Of a DNA stretch of 64,000 bases, positions 44,992 through 53,911 are shown in pieces (position 1 is the first letter of the stretch; each line of letters begins with the position of its first letter). The notes beneath the pieces are model-generated. The model was given only the letters and a program-made list of their open reading frames with translations. It did no database searches and was not told the DNA's origin. The stretch covers positions 62,001 to 126,000 of the forward strand of contig NZ_MJAT01000035.1 of the NCBI RefSeq assembly GCF_001742305.1. Reading direction: 5' to 3'. A program made the translations under genes and the position numbers. Source of the DNA: Desulfuribacillus stibiiarsenatis (lineage in GTDB: Bacteria; Bacillota; Bacilli; Desulfuribacillales; Desulfuribacillaceae).

Positions 44992-45945
44992 ATGAATATG
45001 AAACGACGCGACTTTATTAAATGGGTAACCGCTTCTGCTGCCGTGCTAGGAATTGGTAGCTGGGAGCTAGCTAGAATTAAAGAAGTATTAGCATCGATGA
45101 ACACAACTCCCATTGTATGGTTACAAGCAGCCGGTTGCTCCGGCTGCACCATCTCTTTTTTAAATATGGTGGACGATACAATCAACCAATCGGCAAATGG
45201 TGTTTCTAAAGTAGATCAAATTTTAATTAACCAAATTGAATTGGATTATCATCAAGACTTAATGGTTGCTTCTGGGAATGAAGCGATTCAGAGACTGTTA
45301 GATAAAACAACTGGAGACGGCAATTTTATACTTATAGTAGAGGGTGCTATCCCTACAGCTGCCAATGGCATGTACTGTGTCATTGGAGAGAGAAACGGGC
45401 AACCGTGGACAGCTCAACAGGCAGTCATTGATTTAGGGACGAAGGCGAAACATATTATAGCAGTTGGTACATGTGCTTCTTCACGAGGTGTATCTGGAGC
45501 AGGTACGAATATGACACAAGCCCGTTCTGTCGAAGAAGTGCTTGGAAGCTCTCACGTAAATAAGATTTATAATTTGCCAGGATGTCCAGTTCATCCATAC
45601 ATTATTGGTGAGACGATTGTTAAATTGTTGGCTGGTGATGCAATCACTAGAGATACGAAGAGACGTCCGCTAGGGTCTTATAACGCGAAGAAGCACCATG
45701 ATGATAGCAATTGCCCGTTAAAGGGTAGGAGTAAAACGAAAAAGCTTGGGGTTTGCGGCAACTGTTTTGATGAAATGGGTTGCAAAGGAAAACATGATGA
45801 GACAAAGATGTCCTGCTATACTCGCCGCTGGGGTACAAATTGGTCGAATAAGCGTGGATGCTTTGGTACAGGGAATATGTGCATCGGTTGCTCAAGTACG
45901 GCCTTCCCATTCGCTCAAATTTACCAAACTAAAGTTGATGACTAA
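44992..45945 (+). CDS. [NiFe] hydrogenase small subunit
   Basis: A 317-residue iron-sulfur subunit with a Tat signal (KRRDFIKW followed by a hydrophobic run, residues 4-22), so the folded dimer is exported. Proximal-cluster cysteines are in AAGCSGC, AVGTCAS and LPGCPVHP. The C-terminal half has CPLKG, VCGNC, GCKGK, SCYTRRW, RGCFG and CIGC for the other clusters. Compared with standard group 1 enzymes, the NWP segment of the medial cluster reads NWS, and an extra Cys stands in RGCFG. There is no C-terminal transmembrane anchor. GGAG precedes the ATG. It directly follows the SLH-protein gene. Confidence 0.93.
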   Translation: MNMKRRDFIKWVTASAAVLGIGSWELARIKEVLASMNTTPIVWLQAAGCSGCTISFLNMVDDTINQSANGVSKVDQILINQIELDYHQDLMVASGNEAIQRLLDKTTGDGNFILIVEGAIPTAANGMYCVIGERNGQPWTAQQAVIDLGTKAKHIIAVGTCASSRGVSGAGTNMTQARSVEEVLGSSHVNKIYNLPGCPVHPYIIGETIVKLLAGDAITRDTKRRPLGSYNAKKHHDDSNCPLKGRSKTKKLGVCGNCFDEMGCKGKHDETKMSCYTRRWGTNWSNKRGCFGTGNMCIGCSSTAFPFAQIYQTKVDD

Positions 45946-45957
45946 GGAAGGGATACT

Positions 45958-47397
45958 ATGCCAACAATTAAACTCGATCCAGTTACCCGTTTAGAGGGTC
46001 ATATGAAAATAGAGGTTGAAGTCGATGGAAATAATCGTGTGACATCGGCAAAAAGCACTGGAAATATGTTCCGTGGATTTGAAAGTCTGTTGTTAAGACG
46101 TGATCCACGAGATGCAGTGCACATTACTCAAAGAATCTGCGGATTTTGCCCAGTCTCTCATGCAATGGCATCAGTAAAGGCAATAGAGAGTGCGGAAAAT
46201 TATAAACCGAAACAGCAAGGGAAATTTTTGAGAAATTTAATTCAAGGTGCTAATTACCTTTCGAATCATATTTTACATTTTTATCATTTGACGGTTCCAG
46301 ATTTTGTAGCCGGACCTAACAAAACGCTATGGAAAAGTTCGACGCTAAACGATTTGCGCTTCTCTCAAAAAGCAAGCGACGATATCTTTGCTAATTATGT
46401 AAAGGCGTTAGAAATGCGCAGAAAAGCTCACGAGATGGCAGCGTTGTTTGCTGGGAAAATACCACACGTAATGTCCATTATGCCTGGTGGGGTGACCAAA
46501 ACCCCAACTGCCCAAGAGATAGCAACCTACAAGCAGTTATTGCTTGAAGTAAAGGCGTTCATTGAAAATGAGTATGCTCAAGATGTACAAAAGCTTGCTA
46601 GTGTTTATAAGGATTACTTCCAAGTGGGTATTGGTTATGGGAACTTTATAAGTTTTGGCGTTTTTGATGTTGAAGACGACAAGCAACTTTTCAGAAGTGG
46701 AAGATATACAGACCAACAATTATTTGAAGTAGATCCATATAAAATTACTGAAGACGTAAAATATGCTTGGTATACAGATGCTTCTGGGAATCCGAATGAA
46801 AGTTTCATTCTTGGGAGTGTAGAACCAGAGATGAATAAATCGGGTGCGTACACTTGGACGAAGGCGCCTAGATATCTAGGTAAAGCTCATGAAGCAGGTC
46901 CATTAGCTCGAATGTGGCTAAATGGGGACTATCGACAAGGTGTATCTGTAATGGACCGCCATGTAGCCCGTATGTTAGAAGCGAAGAAAATAGCCCATGC
47001 AATGGTTCGTTGGGTCGACAATTTACGAGCGGAAGGTCAAACGGATGCCCTAGATTATAACGATGCTTTACACACACTTTCTGCTGCGAAGAAGATGGGA
47101 GTCGGACTTACAGAGGCGCCTCGTGGCGCACTTGTCCACTTCGTAAGTTATGAGAATAACACTGTAAACAAGTACGAGATTGTGACACCGACGTGCTGGA
47201 ATGCATCACCGAAGGATTCTGCAGATTTGCCTGGTCCTATTGAACTTGCGCTTACTGGAGTACAGATTGCTGACACATCTAAGCCTGTAGAATTAATGCG
47301 GATTATTCACTCCTTTGACCCATGCACGGCATGTGCTGTACATGTGATGACACCAGAGAAGCAGATTGCTAGTCAATTTATCGTATCACCATTGTAG
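45958..47397 (+). CDS. [NiFe] hydrogenase large subunit
   Basis: A 479-residue catalytic subunit carrying the Ni-Fe(CN)2CO centre. It has L0 TRLEGHMKIEVEV, L1 RICGFC (first Ni-ligand pair) and the C-terminal L2 DPCTACAVH (second pair). The maturation protease would remove the residues after that His (VMTPEKQIASQFIVSPL). Exported with the small subunit by the Tat pathway, it would oxidise H2 outside the membrane. No cytochrome b or other electron acceptor gene follows; the next gene is the maturation protease. It starts 12 bp after the small-subunit stop. Confidence 0.95.
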   Translation: MPTIKLDPVTRLEGHMKIEVEVDGNNRVTSAKSTGNMFRGFESLLLRRDPRDAVHITQRICGFCPVSHAMASVKAIESAENYKPKQQGKFLRNLIQGANYLSNHILHFYHLTVPDFVAGPNKTLWKSSTLNDLRFSQKASDDIFANYVKALEMRRKAHEMAALFAGKIPHVMSIMPGGVTKTPTAQEIATYKQLLLEVKAFIENEYAQDVQKLASVYKDYFQVGIGYGNFISFGVFDVEDDKQLFRSGRYTDQQLFEVDPYKITEDVKYAWYTDASGNPNESFILGSVEPEMNKSGAYTWTKAPRYLGKAHEAGPLARMWLNGDYRQGVSVMDRHVARMLEAKKIAHAMVRWVDNLRAEGQTDALDYNDALHTLSAAKKMGVGLTEAPRGALVHFVSYENNTVNKYEIVTPTCWNASPKDSADLPGPIELALTGVQIADTSKPVELMRIIHSFDPCTACAVHVMTPEKQIASQFIVSPL

Positions 47398-47500
47398 GGC
47401 TAGTGGCAATTAATCGGATATATAAGACTTGTGTTCAGATGGTATTTTAGGTGATTCTATTGAGATACAATAGATGTTACTTAGGGGGCGGGTGTTGATT

Positions 47501-47989
47501 ATGGCAATCGATTGTTTGAGAACAACTACAGAAAGTCCAAAGGTTGCCATTATCGGCATCGGTAACCTCCTTCTCGGAGATGATGGCGTAGGTGTCCATG
47601 CGATACAACAATTAGAGCAAGGACATTATGGTGTATTTCCTAATCATGTAGACTTCGTGGATGGTGGGACATTTATCTTTGATATGCTGGATGTGTTCAC
47701 TCAATACAAGAAAATCATTATTATTGATTGTTTGAAGGGTGGGCATAAACCTGGCACGGTCTATCATGTTACTCCGAAGCAGCTTGGGGAAACAATCCGT
47801 GAGACTTCTTCGTTGCATGAAGTGCAGATTCTAGATATTGTACAATGGATGGAGTATCTGGGTCATAACTTAGATGTGGAAATAGTAGGGATTGAGCCAG
47901 AGTCGATTGGCTATTCTATGGAACTATCTGCTACGGTGCAAGACGCATTGACCTTAGCTGTTGATAGAGTAAAAAAAATCCTAGAATAA
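47501..47989 (+). CDS. Hydrogenase maturation protease (HyaD/HybD type)
   Basis: A 162-residue nickel-dependent endopeptidase that trims the large-subunit C-terminus. VAIIGIGNLLLGDDGVGVHA contains the conserved GxGNxLxxDDGxG motif with the first metal-binding acid. Other ligands are in the DGGT segment and SSLHEV. The preferred ATG at 47501 follows a GGGGGCGGGTG stretch; the frame extends to 47474. It is 103 bp from the large-subunit gene with no terminator between, so it is probably in the same unit. The Hyp proteins for cofactor assembly are not in the window. Confidence 0.92.
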   Translation: MAIDCLRTTTESPKVAIIGIGNLLLGDDGVGVHAIQQLEQGHYGVFPNHVDFVDGGTFIFDMLDVFTQYKKIIIIDCLKGGHKPGTVYHVTPKQLGETIRETSSLHEVQILDIVQWMEYLGHNLDVEIVGIEPESIGYSMELSATVQDALTLAVDRVKKILE

Positions 47990-48010
47990 TCATAGGATAA
48001 AAGATTACGA

Positions 48011-48054
48011 AAAAAACCATGGAGGACGAGAATTTATCGTTTCCATGGTTTTTT
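48011..48054. terminator. Bidirectional terminator
   Basis: A 13-bp stem AAAAAACCATGGA / TCCATGGTTTTTT with A and T runs in its arms serves both the hydrogenase unit and the convergent nitroreductase gene. Confidence 0.92.
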
Positions 48055-48083
48055 CTTAGTAAAAAATATGTTGTTCGTTGTAC

Positions 48084-48668
48084 TTAACGTGCAGTCCACT
48101 TTCCTGTAAATACCACATCCTGTAAAGCCTTTCTGCCAGAGGGAACTTCTTGCTCTTGTAGCTCCGCTGGTAAAACAGATAGGTCTGCATGCTTCCCTAG
48201 AGCAATAATGACTTCTACTTGATAGTCTTCTGGAATTTCTAACAGCTTTGCTGCTAGGTCTTTTTTGAAACCACCCATGCAATGGGTAATCAAGTCTTGG
48301 CGATAAGCTTCCATTGTTAAATAACCCCACGCAGTCCCGCAATCAAAGGAATGCCAAGCATTCACCTTACCGTTTCGTGCAAAGTTTTTTTTGGAAATAA
48401 TGGCGATTAAGACAGGAGCTTTGTCTGCCCACAGGCGATTTGAATCGACCAAAAATTCATAGAAGACATTTCTAGTTTCGGCAGTATTGGCAATAATGAA
48501 TGTACATGGTTGTTCGTTGAAGCAAGATGGGGCCCAATGTGCGGACTCTAGGATTGTCAAGACTGTTTCATCTGCTATAGGTTCCGTACTAAAAGCTCGA
48601 GGAGACCAGCGATTCAGGAAGAAAGGGTCAATTGGGTATTCTGATTTTCGATTGTTAGCTTTGTACAT
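48084..48668 (-). CDS. Nitroreductase family FMN protein
   Basis: A 194-residue flavoprotein of the nitroreductase superfamily. The start FLNRWSPRAFSTEPIADE with the FMN-binding Arg-Ser/Arg segment, SAHWAPSCFNEQP and the late IIALGKHAD motif are typical. It reduces nitroaromatics, quinones or related electron acceptors with NAD(P)H. GGAAAGG stands upstream of the ATG. It is a single gene between terminators. Confidence 0.9.
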   Translation of the reverse strand: MYKANNRKSEYPIDPFFLNRWSPRAFSTEPIADETVLTILESAHWAPSCFNEQPCTFIIANTAETRNVFYEFLVDSNRLWADKAPVLIAIISKKNFARNGKVNAWHSFDCGTAWGYLTMEAYRQDLITHCMGGFKKDLAAKLLEIPEDYQVEVIIALGKHADLSVLPAELQEQEVPSGRKALQDVVFTGKWTAR

Positions 48669-48833
48669 ATCGTATTCATACCTTTCCTGTAATTGCTTTT
48701 AGTTCGTGACTGACTATAATTTGGACTATAACTCGTGACTATCATTCAGATTATAACCTGTTGAAGTTTCATTGGTTATATTTTATAGAAACAGGAGGTA
48801 CCCGTCCACTATTTCTATTGAAAAGCAAGTTTC

Positions 48834-48863
48834 TTGTAGTAAAGGATATCCTATCTGTATAAT
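48834..48863 (+). promoter_or_regulatory. Candidate sigma-A promoter for the yvyF-like gene
   Basis: TTGTAG (48834-48839) and TATAAT (48858-48863) with an 18-bp spacer, 43 bp before the start codon. Confidence 0.5.
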
Positions 48864-48906
48864 AGATAATATATTTTGTTAGATTCGAGACAAGGGTGGT
48901 ATCGGT

Positions 48907-49296
48907 ATGGAGAAATATTGTGAAATGTGTAAGAACCCTTTTTTTGCAGCTGCGAATGAAAGAATTTGTGGTGCTTGCAAAGAAAAGGATAAGGAAGAAA
49001 AATATCTAGAGGATGTTATCGCATATATTAAAGATTATCCAAATCACTCTGTGGCACAAGTGATACAAGATACAAAAGTTCCTTATGATATGTTGCAGAA
49101 GTTTATTCGAGAAAAGAAGGTTGACCTAATTATTGATCCGCAATACGCTGAGCAGGTGAAACGAGAAAAGCAGAGGCTATTCAATGAACTTGCCAATGCA
49201 AAGAAATCGTTGCAATCGCCATCTGATAAGGCCCAAAATAGTAGTAGCTTGAAAAAAGATAATCTTACCTATCAAGTCTTAAAAGATCGATTGTAA
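48907..49296 (+). CDS. YvyF/TIGR03826-like zinc-binding protein
   Basis: A 129-residue protein with an N-terminal zinc finger (YCEMCKNPF and ICGACKEKD: four cysteines), then a helix-turn-helix-like region (SVAQVIQDTKVPYDMLQKFIREKKVDL) and a polar tail. It resembles YvyF (TIGR03826), a protein encoded with flgM, flgN and flgK in Bacilli. No flagellar gene is adjacent here, so the gene is displaced from its usual setting or is a paralogue. A start codon ATG follows GGTGGT. Confidence 0.72.
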   Translation: MEKYCEMCKNPFFAAANERICGACKEKDKEEKYLEDVIAYIKDYPNHSVAQVIQDTKVPYDMLQKFIREKKVDLIIDPQYAEQVKREKQRLFNELANAKKSLQSPSDKAQNSSSLKKDNLTYQVLKDRL

Positions 49297-49438
49297 CATA
49301 ACCCACAAGGTTTACGTCTATATAGTGATAGTGTACTGCCGTCATTCAATGATTTGTTAGGAAGAAGTCGTTGCGATATGATAGAAATAGAAGTCTTGGC
49401 AACGCCGTTGAATCATCAATAAGAGGAGGAGTGTTGGT

Positions 49439-51709
49439 ATGAAAGAGAAATTAGTCCGTTTAGGATATATTCTTGGAATTGCCCTCATGTTAGCAGGTCT
49501 TATTTATTTCTTTGCTGCCAATTGGCCGGAGTTTGACAGGTATACGAAGTTAGCGTTAAGTGTAGGTATTATGCTTCTATTCTACTCATTATCATTACTG
49601 TTTTCAAAAGTTTTTCAGCAGCATTTGTTTTTAAGTAAGCTGTTACTATTTGCTGGTAGCGTCGGGTTTGGAATTGGTGTGGCTCTCATCGGACAGATTT
49701 ATAACTCCCATGCAAACAGCTATACTTTATTTGGTATATGGCTTATACCAGTACTGTTATTCGCATGGGTAACACGGTATCAGCCGTTTTATATTTTAAG
49801 TCTTATCCTTGCACATTTGACTATATGGTTTTACTTTTTTCCAGAGTCGAACACATTTAGCTATCCTGATTCGTATATTTTGAAAGCGATTATGTTGTTG
49901 ATTCTGATTAATGTCGGTAGCTTTTTAGCATCAGAAAAGAAAATAATTGATTCTCCAATTTTAAAAGGTCTAAGTTTTATTATTGGTCATGTTCTTTTCA
50001 TTTGGATGAGCATGCGATTCTTTTTAGAAGAGTATGTATGGCAGACGAATAGCGTATATATTGCTGTACTAGCAGGCTGTTTTTATTATTTCTTAAAAGT
50101 TAGACAACAGAACTTCTATATAACGGTTACGGGTATTGCAACCACTGTCTATTTAATTGTGAAGTATATAGAGATTATTATTGAACATTTTGGCCCGATG
50201 ATTTTTGTCATTACGTTGCTATTGGGCGCATTGGTGATCTATTTGAATGTCTATATTGTAAAGCGACTGAAAGCAAGGCAACGTACATTACAAGCAGAGA
50301 CAGAAGCCATGCTTGACGAAGATGGGTCAAGAAGTGTCGCTATTTCTAAGACAAGGCAGATGTTATCATGGCAGAATCTATCAACAATTTTATTCACTGT
50401 ACTGTCCTCTATCGTCATAACGTCGTCTATTATCTTTCTCATCACAGATACAATATCGGCCTTTGATGATATGGCAGTGTTCTTTTTCTTTATGGGGTTA
50501 TTACTATTTCTCGTGCCAGGCGTGTACGTGAGCGGTCGTAACGACATTATTGGCGGTACGATGATATGTATCGGATATATTATGAGTTCAGCCGCTGTGT
50601 TAGCAGCACCGGATCGATACCTGGTGATATGGGCTATATTTATTGTATTAGGCTTATTGAAGGTGGCGAATCACGGAATTCGCATGCTGCTATTCGGACT
50701 ATTCCATATAGTTGCTGGGTTTAAGTTGGATGAACTGCTACGGGAATTTGACCTTGTTTGTATCACGTTAATTGCAGTCAATGTGGTGATAATTCTTCTA
50801 ACCCGTTTTAAGAGACAATGGCTAAGCGATGATAAGGTAGCGCGTTCACTGTATAGGAATAGTGTCTTTTACGGATTGCTGTTTTTCTTTATACTAACGT
50901 TTATTGAAGCGCCGTACATTTCCGAGTGGACGTACTACGTATATAATGTTTTGTTCTTTGTTGGTGTAACGGCACTAGTTTTCTGGGGGCAGCAGCAAGA
51001 GCGTAGCTATGAACTGAGAATAGGTCTTGCATTCTGGTTTGCATTCTTATTCTACAAATATTATGACCTAGTATGGCAACTTCTGCATAAATCCCTTGCT
51101 TTATTAATATTAGGCTTGATTTTCCTCGCAGTTACGCGATGGTTTGAGCAAAGGAACAGTAGGGACGTAGGAATGGTTCAAGAAAACTCCCATCAGGACT
51201 GTTTTTGGAGCGGTAAAATGCTAACGATTTTACTTATTATTGTAGTGCAAGTGGCATTTATGGGTTACCAGGTGGGGACAAGTGAACAAGCATTAGTTCA
51301 CGGGAAACCAGTTAAGTTGGAACTTGTACCACTCGATCCGCGTTCCATCATGCAGGGCGATTATGTAATTCTTAATTATACAATTTCCCAGTTATTCGCT
51401 GAAAATGGTCAGCAATTCCCTGACTTTGTGATGGGAGAGGAATGGAGTCATGGTCAAACAGTACAAATTGTCTTAACACCAGATGAACAGGGAGTGCACC
51501 AGTTTAAAGAAATGTATGAAGGGCAAGAAATCGGGCCTATGGATGTTGTAATGAATGGTAAGTATCAGGGTTGGCGTTTTATTTACGGAATCGAGAACTA
51601 TTATGTGCCAGAAGGTACTGGTGGAGAAGTGGAAAGAACGATGAAGTATGCGTATGTAAGAGTAGCGGCAAACGGGAATGCCATCATTGAACGTCTATCT
51701 GATCAGTAG
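49439..51709 (+). CDS. DUF2157 / GDYXXLXY membrane protein
   Basis: A 756-residue polytopic protein. The N-terminal DUF2157 part (about residues 5-180) begins YILGIALMLAGLIYFFAANWP and many hydrophobic helices follow (about 16-18 in total). The C-terminal extracytoplasmic GDYXXLXY domain (about 590-756) carries RSIMQGDYVILNY. In many bacteria the two modules are encoded by neighbouring genes; here they are one protein. The function of either domain is unknown. GAGGAGGAG precedes the ATG. Confidence 0.88.
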   Translation: MKEKLVRLGYILGIALMLAGLIYFFAANWPEFDRYTKLALSVGIMLLFYSLSLLFSKVFQQHLFLSKLLLFAGSVGFGIGVALIGQIYNSHANSYTLFGIWLIPVLLFAWVTRYQPFYILSLILAHLTIWFYFFPESNTFSYPDSYILKAIMLLILINVGSFLASEKKIIDSPILKGLSFIIGHVLFIWMSMRFFLEEYVWQTNSVYIAVLAGCFYYFLKVRQQNFYITVTGIATTVYLIVKYIEIIIEHFGPMIFVITLLLGALVIYLNVYIVKRLKARQRTLQAETEAMLDEDGSRSVAISKTRQMLSWQNLSTILFTVLSSIVITSSIIFLITDTISAFDDMAVFFFFMGLLLFLVPGVYVSGRNDIIGGTMICIGYIMSSAAVLAAPDRYLVIWAIFIVLGLLKVANHGIRMLLFGLFHIVAGFKLDELLREFDLVCITLIAVNVVIILLTRFKRQWLSDDKVARSLYRNSVFYGLLFFFILTFIEAPYISEWTYYVYNVLFFVGVTALVFWGQQQERSYELRIGLAFWFAFLFYKYYDLVWQLLHKSLALLILGLIFLAVTRWFEQRNSRDVGMVQENSHQDCFWSGKMLTILLIIVVQVAFMGYQVGTSEQALVHGKPVKLELVPLDPRSIMQGDYVILNYTISQLFAENGQQFPDFVMGEEWSHGQTVQIVLTPDEQGVHQFKEMYEGQEIGPMDVVMNGKYQGWRFIYGIENYYVPEGTGGEVERTMKYAYVRVAANGNAIIERLSDQ

Positions 51710-51839
51710 TGAAATATATGTAATAATAGTAACCACTTGAAGTGTGTGGATACAACTAAAATTATTAGTGGTCTAAATATGTAGAGATTTAATCGATATA
51801 GGAACTAAATGAATGAATAGAGATTTATGGAGGCGCTAT

Positions 51840-52223
51840 ATGATTGTTGGTATTGGATTAGACATAGCTGATATAGAACGGATTACGAAAGCTTGTGGGA
51901 AACAGCCACAAGCTTTCGTAAAAAGAATCTTAAGTGAACGTGAATTTGAGGAATTCCAACAGCTTCCAAGTGAGTCTCGAAAATATGAATATCTTGCAGG
52001 GCGGTTTGCGGCGAAAGAGGCTTTAGCGAAAGCTTTTGGGACGGGGATTGGTAAAGTGTCCTTCTGTGACCTTGTGATTCTCAAGGATGCATATGGGAAG
52101 CCAGTCGTTACACTCGAAGGGAATGCTAAGGAGCTAGCACGGGAGTTAGAAGTCACTGCGGTATGGGTTAGTATCACCCATGATAAGGGTTTAGCAATTG
52201 CACAAGCAATTCTTGAGAAATAA
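51840..52223 (+). CDS. acpS: Holo-[acyl-carrier-protein] synthase
   Basis: A 127-residue AcpS from the ATG at 51840, seven bases after GGAGG. Motif GIGLDIADIERI carries the Mg-binding Asp, and GRFAAKEALAKAFGTGIG carries the conserved Glu and Lys. It transfers 4'-phosphopantetheine from CoA to apo-ACP. It opens the conserved acpS-nnrD-ydcC-alr-ndoAI-ndoA neighbourhood. Confidence 0.95.
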   Translation: MIVGIGLDIADIERITKACGKQPQAFVKRILSEREFEEFQQLPSESRKYEYLAGRFAAKEALAKAFGTGIGKVSFCDLVILKDAYGKPVVTLEGNAKELARELEVTAVWVSITHDKGLAIAQAILEK

Positions 52224-52290
52224 AAACAACCTTTGTGTAATGAATGAGCAATACTTGTCATACAATTTAGTACACGCAGGAGGGAATAGT

Positions 52291-53838
52291 GTGTTTGTCG
52301 TTACAAATAGGGAAATGCGTGAAATCGATCGCTATACGATTGAGCAGATCGGTATTCCATCGGCTGTATTGATGGAAAATGCGGGTAGATCCGTTGTCAA
52401 TTGGATCACAGAGCACATCCGCAAAGACATGCGTGTGGGGGTGGTATGTGGCAAGGGAAACAACGGTGGAGACGGAATAGTAATTGCTCGGTATCTTCAT
52501 AATATGGGGTATTCCGTACAAGTTCACCTACTAGAAAACGCTCAGGATTTATCTCGAGATTGTGCTCAGCAATATACGATTGCTCGCAATATGGGGTTGC
52601 CAATCGAGTGCTTGAAAGAAGAGGGCTTGGAGAACACATTGGGAGTTTACGATTGCATGATCGATGCGTTGCTTGGAACAGGAAGTAAAGGAAACCTGCA
52701 AGGACTATATAAGGATGCCGTCGATACAATCAATGAGATCAAGCGTGCTAAGAATCATCTGGTTGTTGTCAGTATTGACTGTCCGACGGGTGTAATCGGC
52801 GATGATGGGCAAGTTTCTGATGCAGTTGTTCAAGCGGATTACACGATAGTTCTAGGTTTTACAAAACAGGGCCTTTATCAATACCCAGCCGCTGGCTATG
52901 CAGGGAATATCGTTGTCGTGGATATAGGGATTCCTAAGAAAGTTGAGGAAGAATATCCAATCAAAAGACAACTGATAACGGAGCAATTGATTGAACCGTG
53001 GATTCCTCATCGCACAGCGAATAGCCACAAGGGTACCTATGGAAGAGTGCGTTGCATTGCAGGTTCTGCTGACTATATGGGAGCGGGATTATTAGCGGCA
53101 ACAGCGAGCTTGCACATAGGAGCTGGGCTTGTATATTGGGATGCTCCTGAAGAATTGCGGCGCTACTTTAATGGTCAAACCCCAGAACTTATATTTAGAG
53201 GATATGCTTCGGAAGGTGGGACATTTTCTCCTGATAGTGCAGATGCTTTAGTTGATGCCGCAAACGATGCGAAAGCAGTAGTTGTAGGTTGCGGAGTTGA
53301 TGATTTTACAGGCAGTCTACATTGGATGGAGAAATTAGTTACTGGCATTACATGTCCATTGATTATCGATGCAAGTGCCTTTGTCATGTTAAAAAAACAG
53401 CTGGACATTTTATTGACCCGTAAGGGAGTGACAGTTGTTACACCGCATCCAGGAGAAATCGCGAAAGTGTTGAAAATATCAGTCGCGCAATTGGAAAGCA
53501 AAAGAATTTATTATGCAGAGCAATTTGCGAAACGATATCACGTCACGATTATTCTCAAGGGTGCTCACACAATCATAGCTACACCAGAAGGTAATACGTA
53601 TATCAATACGACGGGTAGCCATGTCTTGGCGAAAGCTGGAACGGGAGATGTATTAGCGGGATTTATAGGGGGGCTTGCAGCCCAGGGGGTCTCATTAGAA
53701 ATGGCAGCGTGTGTTGCCGTCTACATTCACGGGAAAGCAGCGGAACAACTAGCAGAGACAACATACGTATCTACGATGGCATCGGATGTATCGCGTACAG
53801 CCGGAGCCATATTGCACAAAATAGCGCATCGAGCATAA
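52291..53838 (+). CDS. nnrE/nnrD: Bifunctional NAD(P)HX epimerase / dehydratase
   Basis: A protein of 515 residues from the GTG at 52291, six bases after GGAGGG; the frame extends upstream into acpS without a better ribosome binding site. The N-terminal YjeF-N epimerase domain (about 1-210) has EMREIDRYTI, MENAGR and GNNGGDG. The C-terminal YjeF-C dehydratase (about 230-510) has HKGTYGRV, VVTPHPGEIAKV and the nucleotide motif KAGTGDVLAGFIGG. It repairs hydrated NADH/NADPH. It sits between acpS and the YdcC-like lipoprotein gene. Confidence 0.95.
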   Translation: MFVVTNREMREIDRYTIEQIGIPSAVLMENAGRSVVNWITEHIRKDMRVGVVCGKGNNGGDGIVIARYLHNMGYSVQVHLLENAQDLSRDCAQQYTIARNMGLPIECLKEEGLENTLGVYDCMIDALLGTGSKGNLQGLYKDAVDTINEIKRAKNHLVVVSIDCPTGVIGDDGQVSDAVVQADYTIVLGFTKQGLYQYPAAGYAGNIVVVDIGIPKKVEEEYPIKRQLITEQLIEPWIPHRTANSHKGTYGRVRCIAGSADYMGAGLLAATASLHIGAGLVYWDAPEELRRYFNGQTPELIFRGYASEGGTFSPDSADALVDAANDAKAVVVGCGVDDFTGSLHWMEKLVTGITCPLIIDASAFVMLKKQLDILLTRKGVTVVTPHPGEIAKVLKISVAQLESKRIYYAEQFAKRYHVTIILKGAHTIIATPEGNTYINTTGSHVLAKAGTGDVLAGFIGGLAAQGVSLEMAACVAVYIHGKAAEQLAETTYVSTMASDVSRTAGAILHKIAHRA

Positions 53839-53911
53839 CCTATGACACATTTCCCGGGAAATAGACATTTTTCATAAGAAGTCTGTCGAAAGATAGTGAG
53901 GAGATGGTGTT

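Noticed and set aside
53849-53862. 14-bp palindrome ATTTCCCGGGAAAT before the YdcC-like gene
   Set aside because: Too short and lacking a loop to be a terminator, and no regulator site of this form is known to me; it could be chance.
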